NCBI GenBank assembly: GCA_022842725.1
Contig: JALHOZ010000029.1
Coordinates: 1 to 58,559, forward strand
DNA length: 58,559 bases
Direction of reading: 5' to 3'
Origin: Saprospiraceae bacterium
GTDB taxonomy: Bacteria > Bacteroidota > Bacteroidia > Chitinophagales > Saprospiraceae
A program made the position numbers and the translations under genes. Positions 1 through 12,000 of the stretch are shown one piece after another; the first letter of the stretch is position 1; each line of letters starts with the position of its first letter. The notes under the pieces were generated by a model that was not told the origin of the DNA, did not search any database, and saw only the letters and a program-made list of their open reading frames with translations.

Positions 1-3000
1 GTCAAATCTGCCATTCCAGAATCTATCAACTTCATTTTTAGGGTCAATATTATCCTGTGAGTAGACCAAATTACCCCAACGGTCGTAAATTTTGAATTTA
101 AGAATTCTGTCCAAATCATCACTGTAAACAATAAATGTCTGATTGTCCGGATCTCCGGCTTCAGGGTAAATGATATTCGGAATTTCGAGAACCCTGACCT
201 TTGTTATTCTGATAATGATGTCTGCGGTTGCTGTACAACCATTTTCATCAACCAAAGTGACCGTATATATCGTCTCTACATCCGGTTTAGCCACAAAAGA
301 AGTTACTCTTTGACCGACAAATATCGGCTGTCCATTAGCTGTCCATAAAATTTCAGTTACTCTGTCCGGAATATTTGTCAATATTTCAACAGTCACTGAA
401 TCTCCCAGATTGATTCTGACATCTTCACCCAACTCTACCGCTAAAAGCTCAGGTTGTGTGATATTTACCACTACTTCGTTGACACATCCGTTAGATTCTC
501 TTACCTGAACTCTGTATGTACCCGGTCTGAGGTTTGATATTCTGTCAGCTGTTCCAAATGTAGCACCTCCATCAAAAGAATATTGGTAAGGAGCAACTCC
601 ACCGGTCAGATTGCTTATCGTCAATGATCCGTTGTTTTCATTAAAACATCTTACGTTGACTGAATCAACATCAAAAACAGGAAGATCATCTGCCTGATCA
701 ACAACTACTTCGTCTGTCGCTTTACAACCTGTTTCAGTATTGGAAACTTCAAGATTATACGTTCCACCGGCATTAGCTGTGATCGTGGCCGTGTTTCCGA
801 TTGTATTTCCGTTTAATGTCCATGTGTAAACTATGGTTGCTCCTGTTGTGGAGTTACCACCTAAAGAAACCGTTCTGACTACACAATCGATATCTTTATC
901 TGCTCCTGCGTCAGCTATTGGCAATGGATTAACTCTGACAAACACTTCGGTACTTGTGTTCGGACAAGGAGCCTGATTCGTAAAGCTGTACGTAAATGTA
1001 TACAATCCAGGCTGAATTCCCGTCAATCTGAAAGTACCATTAGAGGCAGTAAATCCAGCGACCTGTGTACTGGTCCATACACCACCTGCATCGGCATTAG
1101 AAAGCAGATTAAACAATGTCACCACATCTGTTACACCTGTACAGAAGCTGGCAGTACTACCCACACCGGAATTTTTAGGTGCAAACACATTTAATGTAAC
1201 ATTCCTTGATGGAGGACAACCAGGTTGCGGGTTAGTCACGGTATACGTCAAGGTATATTCTCCTTCAGGAAGACCTGTAAGGTTCAGAACTTTGTTTGTG
1301 ATTGGAATCACATCGTTATTACTGTTGGTAACTCCCCATGTTCCCGGAACAGGAACCGCTGTTTCCAGTGTAGCAAGATCCAGTGTGCCCGAATTACTAC
1401 ATAAATCAGCAGGTGTACGCAGTGTAAATGGTGGACAACTGCAATCAAGTACTTCAACTTGTATCGTTCTTTCAAAATCCACACATGGATCTTCATTATT
1501 TACTACGTATGTATAATCGTATAATCCCGGTGTGATACCGTTAAAGTTTACTGTAGGAACGCCAACAATAGGATTTCCGTTTGGACCAAACCATTGTCCG
1601 TTCAATGGTGGTACCCCTTCAATCAAAGATAAAAGATCAAGGGTTGTCACATTTCCACCAGTGGTAGAATTACAAACTTCCCCATCCATAACATTGACAC
1701 TCACATAACTTTCTACTTCAACGGTGATTTCTCTGAATCGTTCACAGGTTCCTCCCGGTACAGGCACAAGCGTGTACCTTATTCTGTAGGTACCTGCCGG
1801 TTGTCCATTGACATCAAGTACGTTATTGTTTAAAGTAACCGGATTACCCTGGAATGTTACAGACCATACACCCGGACCTGAAGTCGGATCAAGTAAGGTT
1901 GTCAGGTCAAGCATACCATTAGTCACCCCACCATTATTACAAAGCGGCGGTGCAGGGTTCAAAATAATCGGTGGACAATTACAGTCTCTGACATTTACGG
2001 TTACATCAACAGGCGTACAAGGAAGGGAAGCATTCACTGTGTATCTGAAGATAAACTGTGATGTAGGAGCCTGACCAACAAAATCAACAACCCCATTGGC
2101 TGGTATAGTCAATGCCGGGGTTGCAGGGCTTACCTGAGTCCATGTACCACCCGAAGTAAATCCTGACCTTAATAATGAGAATAAGTTAACTGTTGTAACC
2201 CCTTGACCTGTGTTTTCTGAACAAGGACTTCCTACATTATCAACAATGGTTTGATTTCTTACCACGATTGTTTTCGTAAAATTACGCTGACATTGCGCAG
2301 GCAAACTACCTGAAATGGTAAAGGTTGCTGTATAATTATTTGCTGGTAAACCGAATGGATTTAAAAATTTGACATTTGTGATTGAAGCCGGAGCATTGAT
2401 TGTCCATACACCTGTTGTTGATGCCGGATCAACTGTAAACCTCAGAGGGTTTTCAAGATCCAGTAATGTCATACTTCCATTACACAAAGTATCAGGAAGA
2501 ATATTTACATCCGGGCATGAACAATCGCGAATACGTACTTCTACAGGTACCATAATGTCCGTACAAGGCGCCATGGCAGTATTGGTGGTATAAGTAAAAG
2601 TAACCGTTTCAACACTCATTCCAACAACATTGATATTCGGAAGTGTACCTCCAACTGTTGTTCCGCTGGTTTGGGTCCAGGTTCCTCCTGTAGCAGACCC
2701 TGGTGCCAATAAACTGTTGAGGTTTATGGCTGTAAGATTAGAACCACCTACAGCATTACATAAAACCGTATCTAAGGTGGTTGCTCTTGGTGCAGGCATA
2801 ATCGTTAAATCTACCTCTGCACTATCAGGGCAATTTCCACCCGGAAGCGGATTTAAAGTAAAACGCAACCTATGTACGCCAGGAGCAGCATTGGCTGCAT
2901 TTAAAACTCCTGTCGTAATAGTTGGTGCCGGTGTCGGACCTGAAACAACAGACCATGTTCCCGGATTAGAATGTAATCTGAGATTATTTAAATTGGTGCT

Positions 3001-6000
3001 GTTTGTTCCGGTTGTACTATTACAAAGTACCGGAGGAGCATTTACTGCAACTGCCGGACATGCGCAATTACGCACAACTACTTCAATAGTATCTGATACA
3101 TTATCACATGGTGCGACAGCGTTATCCGTTATAAAGACGAAGGTAAATGTATCTCTGGAACCTACGGTAAGGAAACTGACATTGTTCCAATCTGTAACGT
3201 CAACCGGTGCCAAATCTGTATTAAACCATTGTCCGGAAGCACCATTTTGAAGAGAACCAAAATTTATAAATGTAGCTCCCAAACCGGTATTCAAACGACA
3301 AACGGTCACGGTATCCACCAAATTCAGAACAGGTGTGCTATTATTGGTAACCACTACAGAAGTAGTACCTGTACAAATACCATCGGAAACCGTTACAAAA
3401 TAAGTACCTGCAGATGTAACTTCAAGTTTTCTATTTGATCCAAGAGGATTACCTCCTGCATTGGCCCAGGAATAGGTTGTAAAACCTGCTCCCGCATCCA
3501 GACTATCAGGATTATTGTCACATAAGGTAATCGGTGGAACAACTATGGTTAAATTGGCATCCTGTATTACATTGACCGTAGCACTACCTGTACATCCGTT
3601 TGCATTGGTAACAACTACTGTATAGGTATCAGCTGACGTGATCGGGCCTAAACTTTGGCCGGTTCCAACATTTGGATTTGTAGGTGTAGACCAAACAAAA
3701 GAACTACCAGCCGAAGCAGTCAATGTTGTACTTCCCCCCGGACAGAAAGACAAACTTCCACCTATACTTACCGTAGGATTTGGATTTACGGTAACAACGA
3801 TCGCTTTTTGACTTGTACATCCATTTGCATCTGTGGCAGTTACAGAATATTGTGTTGTGGTCGAAGGAGAAACTGTAAAATTAGGATTTACTGAAGAACC
3901 TGGTGACCATGCAAAACTGACAAACTGAGCTGCATTCGTGACAGACAAAGTGGTGAAATTACCCTGACATATGGAAACGTTAGGTGACACCAATGCTTCT
4001 GTACCAACAACAGGTAATAATACCAATTGGTCTGTATTCTGACATCCGGATACTTCATCAATTACAACGATTTTAAAACAATATTCACTGGCTCCGATAG
4101 GAAGTTGAACATTTAAAAAGTCTGGACCTGTGTTGGAATAAATTTGGTCTATTAATACATCATCACAATCATACAAAAAGAATGTAGCTGCAGGATTGGA
4201 TAAATCAAGAGGAATATAATCAACTAAAAGATCGACCGTGGTCTCACCACAAGCAGGAGCCGGATTAGCCAAAAGCTCAACAACCGGTGTAAAATTCACT
4301 GTCACTTCAATACATTCTTCACCTTCACAACCGAACTGATCGATGAGGGTAGCACAAAGAATATAAGGATCTGCACTTGGAATGGATGTTTCATCAAAAA
4401 TTACAAAATCATTTCCTGATGGGAATCCATCTAAACCTGATGGTACATCCCACGAAACACTGTAAAATCCATTTGCTACAACATTATTTACTTCTATTGA
4501 AATTTCTTCAGCCGAACCGTCCTGACATATTTCTACTTCTTCAGGTTCTATATCAAAAGATATGGGGAGTTTCTTTTCCACCTGTACGGAACCAACTCCA
4601 CTACAACCCAAATCATCTGTAATCGTAACAAAATAAGTTGTTGTAGCTGTCGGGCATACGGTAATCGTTGGATCGGAATCACCTGTACTCCAATTGTAAT
4701 CCACATAATTTCCTGTACCACCCGAAATCTGAGGAATTAATTCTGCACAGAATCCGTCACATACATACAGAGGATCGAATACAACCAAGAGACTAGGATA
4801 AATAGTCACTCTGAATGTATCTCTCGGACCAGGACACAATTGAGATGGATCCTGTGCCCAAACGATATATTCTGCAACCTGGACACTTGATGTAATGTTA
4901 TCCAACATATCTGTTACCGTACCACTTCCATTCGGGAAAAAATATGGATTCATTCCTGTTACGTTCGGATTTGGTATAGGTTCTATTGTTATTGGTGTTG
5001 ATGAACCATCCGCAGTAATGAATTCTGAATCAAGGGTGCCATTATCACAAATTTCAACATCTTCATATTCTACTAAAACAGGAGGCGTACAATCCAATTC
5101 CCATAAAGGACCTACTTGTGCCACGTCAAGCTTACATTCGGCTATCGGGTCATTCCAACATCCTGAAACTCCGTCAGAAGTGGTCACAAAAGAAATCTGA
5201 AGATCCCTGTTGGCATTACAATCATCAATGTTGTCAAACACGCGCGTACGTAAATTCATACAAATCTCTACGGTCAAACCACCCTGACTACCGGGAACAC
5301 CGTATCGGGTGGATGGTGCACATGTGTTTTGGCACCCTGCACCTCCATTACTACTCCAAAACCAACCAAACGGCAGTGCTGATCCTTGCGCCAATGGTGG
5401 TGTACAAGGACAACTACCACATTTTATATTACATAAACGCAGAATCCCCAAGTCATCCACATAAGAACACAGAAGCGGCATGGTTTCAGTAATGGTTGGC
5501 GCACATGCTCCGTCGGTAGGCCCGAGGTACTCAGCACCTGCAGGAGATACGGTAACGTTAGTCGGATCAAAAACATCCATATCCCAACCTCTTCCAAAAT
5601 TCGGAATCAAACCATGGAACCAGTCCACACCGGTTTCACTTGGGTCGTAATAAAACTCCAAACACACTCTGACATCTTCTCCCTGACAAAACTGGAGGTC
5701 ATCCAAAGGTCTGTCACTTGATCTGTCAGTAACTTCAAAGGTAGTCTCTGAGGTACAGGCATCATTTCCTATACAAGAAACGCATGCTGCCTGAGTATAA
5801 GCTGACAAGGTAAAGTTGGGGTCATCAATATTTCCAACACCACTAATGGCAATAAATAAAGTCTGAATCGGGTCTCCGTTTGCATCCAAAGGAATACCTA
5901 CGTTGTGCGCGTCCGGGTTGGAGTCTCCGTTACTACAAGGTGTCGGTTCCGCTATAGTACCACCCGGCACTAAAGTTAAATTATCACAAGTACCTGAATA

Positions 6001-9000
6001 TATGGTCCAAACGGGTTGCCAGCTACCTCCTGTTTCTACAAAAGTGAACAACTGGATAGCAAATTCATCTACATCTATCTGGAACCAAACCGTAGGATTT
6101 TGGTCAATACCACAATCGGCAAGGGTTTCTTCAGGACAAGCAAGGTCCAAACATCCCGGGATACTGGTGATAACAAAGTTACCACAATTCAGGTCTGTAG
6201 GTGCAGTTTCCATGGTTTGGGCTCCGGTGATTTCTTCGCAGGTATCTGCAAATTCACAACCTCTTGGCTCCATGACTGCTATGGTAAAGTCTCCGCAATT
6301 GGCATCCCGGGAAGCCACTTTAATCCAAATAACGTCACCCGGACTTAAACATCCGAACTTGACGGTGGCTGGTAAAGTTCCGCAATGATATGAGTTGTCA
6401 GAAAACAACGCTCCGCCAGGACCTGCAGCAGTACCAACCAATACCTCCACTGTTGTATTACCGGATATAGGGTTAGCGCCCGCAGGATCGATAAAGATTT
6501 CCAAACCTTCTTCATCCACTACTGTATATGTATACCAAACCGCATTATCATTTGTCGCACCACCACACTCTACATTGGCAACGTCCTGATTTGGATCATC
6601 GTTAAAGCCTACTGCACAACAGGTAGTACCGGTATGGCTACCATAACCTGACAAATCAACCGGAGGATTTGGTGAATTCGGATCCGGATCATCATTTTCA
6701 GGAAGTAAGTTAAATTGTATATTAAATCTGACGTCACTACCTGCCATAGAAGGACTATTCGTACCCACTGCCAGATAATAAGTCTGGCCTTCATTAACTG
6801 CAATACCGGTCGTATTTGAAGTTATACAGTTTGAAGCAGCGGTAGGTGGGTTCATACAACCGTTGTCTTCAAATAAAGCCATAAATAAAGTTCCGGAATT
6901 GGAAATAAGGTTGGTAAGGTCTATAGTACTCACTCCTGCATCTACTGTAAAAGTATACCAAACTACAGGCATCGTACTATAAGGACAATCTGCTGTAAAT
7001 GTAAATGCTTCCGGACATGCTGAAACATTACATGATTGAATGGTAATAGGTTCACAATATACTCCACCACTTTCAATCAACTCAGCATCAGCACATATGT
7101 CATGTTCTTCTGCAAAGGTACAGGCGGCATCATAAGGAACTTCGGTTGCCTGAATACTGAAATCACCCTCATTGGCACTGGAAGTAGATACCTGAATCAT
7201 ATAAGTACCCGGTTCATAACAGGCAAATTGATGCTCTTCTCCCAAATCAAGACAAGCCGCTTCCAGGTAAGTTGTGTTATTACAAGCGGTCTCCCAAAGG
7301 CCTGCCACTACTGTTGAACCTGCTGGTATTGGTGTTCCGTTTGTATTTCTTGCGTCAATTCTGATGTTTATTGCACGTACTCCATCAGGAATGGTTATTT
7401 CAAAAAACACTACGTTTTCCTGGTCTGTTTGTGGACAATCAGGGAAAAAAGGATCTCCTCCCGCACACAAGGTTGTACCATCTACCCTGACACCATTTGT
7501 CGGAACAACAAAATCAGCAGAAATATTTGGAGAACATGGGTCATCATTATCAGGTCCGAGGTTAAACTTGACTGTAAAGTCAAAGTTGCCACCGGTATCA
7601 CCAAATGAAGATATGGCAATCAGATATTGGTTGCCCGGAGTAAAAGGTCCTATATTTCCGAAAGTGGTATTTAAACCTTGTCGACAGGTTGTAGACACAG
7701 GAGTTAAATTGGCACAATCAGCACCAAATTCAAAGATTCCCATAAAAGGGGTACCTGAACCTGAATAAGACGTAAAAGTAAAATCCATAGTTGGATTATC
7801 ACCAGCCATACCGGGTGCAGTAAATACGTACCATGATGTTTCTTCTGAGTTAAAATCACAAGGTAGCGTAAAACTTCCTGCAGGAAGGTTTTCAGGACAA
7901 GCGTCTATATTTGTAGTAGAAAAGTCAAGTGGAACACAAAGTTCGTCAATAACGATTGGTTCTGCATCCGTACATTGGTCATTGGCAACTGCCGTATTTT
8001 GACTTTGTGAAATATTGATTGAAAACTCGCCGGCATTAGTTGTAGTAGAACCTACCTGAACCAAATACGTTCCCGGATTCAAACAATTAAAAGTCACTGT
8101 TCCATCACCATCACAATCTTCATTGATAGAATTATCAGAACAAGGCTCATTTGCTGTGCCCGCACCAATATTATCAAATAAAGCAATAGAAGGATCAACA
8201 ATTGGATTTGCACCTGTACCTGTCACTGTAATCGTAATGCTATTATTTGGTGCGGTTATGGTAAATTCATACCAAAGGGTGTTGGCAATGTTGGCATCCC
8301 CACACATTTCGTCATCATCCGTAGCGCAGGTATTGTCCTGATTAGATAATGTTGAACCATTATTTACAACTGTGGCTGTAAAATTGCCTCCGCAAGGATC
8401 ATCATTTGCCGGTTCAAGATTATATTTAATATCAAAATCAACGTCACCTGTATTACCAGGAATACCAATGGCAATATAGTATGTCGTGTTTTCATTTACA
8501 TCTAATGGAGTACCATCCGTTCCATTGCCACTCAAACAATCTCCACCCGGAAGAATATCACCAGGGTTTCCTGTAGGACAAGATTCCAAAATGGATAAAA
8601 CAGCTGTTCCTGATATATTTTCAATCTCGATAGATGTAGTACCGGCTGGTGTGGTAAATTCATACCAAACGACTGCATCATTTTGATAATCCAATGCACA
8701 TCCTCCAACAGCAAATACCTCAGGACATGCATTATTGGTGGTTGTTGTGGTTACCGTGAGAAATTCACAAACAGGGGTGGCCGGAATAACTTCAGCATCG
8801 CTACAATTATCATTTGGTGGTGCTGTATTATTTACATCTACTTCCAATGCAAAATCACCCGCATTGTTGGAAGTGGAAGATACAAAAATATAATATCTGG
8901 TTCCCGGAACAGGACATTCAAGAGTAACTGATTCATCACAATCCGTACCATCTGTGTCATCCATATCAGTTCCCTGAGTACATTCTGAATAAACGAGGAC

Positions 9001-12000
9001 TGATGGATTGGTGATCCCATTGGCACCTGTACCGGTGACTGTAAATACGATTTCATTACCCGGACCGGCAAAGTCGTAGTAATACCAAACAGAAGCTTGA
9101 TTTTGTGTAGCTACCGGGCAATCAGCAAAATCTTCAGTTGCACAAGTGTTTAATAAGTTCGGGTTATTTCCAAGATTCACTTCATCTGCGTTGGCACATT
9201 CATCATTGGAAGGCGGATTGGATTTTTCAGTGATCAGGATATCAAATGCACCTTCAGCACCGTTGTCACCCACGACAAGCAACCAATATTGGGTGTTGCC
9301 TGAAACAGCAACATCCATCAATTCACCGGCTGTACCACAACCTCCAGCAACTGAAGCTCCGTTACAGTTGGTAAACAAACCGATATCTGATAAAATACCT
9401 GTAACTTCAATATCAATCAATTCGGCATTGGCATCCGTCGTAAAAGTAAACCAAACGCCCGGGCCGTCATTGAAAGTACATCCGCCAAAGTTTAAAGCAG
9501 GAAGTTCAGGACAAGCGTTGGTGTTATTACCATTAAATTCGTTGGGTGGTGTTTCGCACAATGCGTTTGTTAAATTCAAAACTGTTGCTTCAGCACACGT
9601 TTCATTGACGACACCATTGTCGGCAGTGGTCACCGCAAGGGTAAAGTCTCCTTCGTCACCAAATTCAGAACTAACCATAATCAGATACGTTGTTCCCGGA
9701 ATCGGGCATAGGATAGTTGCTGTTTGGTTACAATCATTTCCGTCCTCGTCCATCATAATATCACCTGCTGCGCATGTTTCATACACCGCAACTATTGGAT
9801 TTGAAATAGAAGGAGTACCTGTCGGAGTTGCCGTAATCGTAAATTCATCCTGAGTGGTCACTGCAGGAAAAGTGTATGAAAACCAAACGGAAGCATCATC
9901 TTGTGCTGCTGTACAATTAGGGTTTAACACATCTTGTGTAGCACATAAATTGGAATGTGTTCCTGACAATGTGCTATTAGCATTGGCACAGGCATCATTA
10001 GCCGGTCTGTCATTGTATTTAATTTCGAAATCAACATTGCCTTCACCATTTGCGATGGCTACAGCTATGTAATAAGTTGTTCCTGCAGTTACATTAATAT
10101 CAGGAGTTGGTCCTGCTCCATTTAAACAACCACCGCCAGGAATGGTCACGGTTGGCGTACATGAAGTAAAAATACTGAGGTAAGCTCCTGCAGGTGTGAT
10201 ATTTTGAATATTGATGCTCGTAACGCCGGTTGGAGGAGTAAATTCCATCCAAACGGTTGGATCTGCATTATAATTTCCACCTATACAAGGTAGATTAAAT
10301 GTCTCAGGACAAGCATTTGTAGTAGTTGTAGCTACGTCAATATAAATACAGGTAGGATTATTTGGAATATCTGTCGCATTGGCACAAAGGTCATTAATAA
10401 CCCCATTATCTGAAGTTGCTAAAGAAATATTAAAGGTGCCATCATCACCTAAGGCGCTACCTACAGCAATCAAATAGGTTTGACCGGGAGTAAGACATTC
10501 TAACGTTAAAGAACCATTACAGTCACTATCCACTGATACCAAACCACCACAAGTTCCGCTATAGACTTCTAAAGCCGGATCAGTAATCGGACTACCACCT
10601 GTACCTGTTACTGTAATGGTTGCATTTTCCATACCAGCAGGCATGGTAAAGGTGTACCAGACTACATTGTCATCATTGGCAGTACAACCGGTTATATTTT
10701 CATTATCAGCACAAACGTTGCTTTGATTGTTTAACCCCGCAGCGGTTAATAACAAGGCAGCGGAACAATCATCGTTGGATGGAATGTCCTGGCCAGCATC
10801 GACAGTTACCGTTCCTGTAGGTCCAACCAAAAGATAATAAGTAGTTAAAGGATTTGTTGTAAAGTTCGTAACATTACAACCATGAGATGTCAAAGATCCG
10901 CATGTTCCGGAAAACAATTGGTTTTGTCCACCGGAAATGGTCATAGTCTGCAACTTATCATCCGTTGTAAATGAATACCATATACCTTCTATGGCCGCTC
11001 CAAAACAAGCAGCCGCTTCCGGATCGGGACAAGCATTGGCATTTCCCATAAAAGTGCCTTGTTCGCTACATGCCAATTCATTATCTCCTCCAAAATTATT
11101 TAAAACCTCTGCATCTGTGCATATATCACCGTTAACAGGTGTTATTATAGACACTGTGATTTCAAATGTCCCTACATTAGAACTACATGGATCAAGCACC
11201 GTTCCGGCTTCGATAAACAACTCTGTACCAGGTGCAAAACATTGAGGTAAACTACCACTTATGTTAGCACTGCCACAAGTATTGGCGTGCACCGTAAAAA
11301 GTTGAGGATTTGCCAGAGTTCCGGCACCTTGAAGAACATCTATATCCACTTTGTGGAATAACCCGTTATTAGGGACTGTATATCTGTACCATACTCTCCC
11401 GTCTGCAGAACATACGTTCGTGAGAGCTGTGTTTGTCCCTAAAATAATACTTAGATTGTCTGCACAAACATCATTGGGAGCTGTGGGAGCAATAGTTACT
11501 GAATGGTCTACGAATGGCGAAGCCAAAGCAGGACAATCGATTGGATGGTAATCTCCTACCCAGTTTCCATAGGCGTAATCTGTACCGGGAGGGTCATTAA
11601 AAGGTAAAAATGCCGGATTGGTGGTACAGGCACATGTTAATTGATGTGATCCCGGAGGCAAATTATCCAGATCCACTGCAAAAATATCATAATTACCATT
11701 TTCCCCGGTTTGAACCATTGGCACCAAAATGGGAGGTACACAAGCCCAGTTGTTCAAACCTATCCAGGCAATACATTCTACGGTTCCGGAACCACCCGGT
11801 CCGGTCACACCCGGTTTAAATACCTCAACAGTAACTGTCGGGCCCGGATCTCCACAATCAAATGTACCTAAATTCTGCATGGCTCCGGCAGGCCACCTCA
11901 CATGTTCAGGATGTGGATTTGCTCCATTTACCGGACAAGGTGCCAAAAAATAATCGGAAACGTGATTAGGAATGATTAGATTGTCTAAAAACGGGAATTC

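Noticed and set aside
1443-11475. Regularly spaced repeats that might be read as a CRISPR array or satellite
   Set aside because: Repeat units are 270-540 bp, diverged, and in frame within one coding sequence; they are protein domains.
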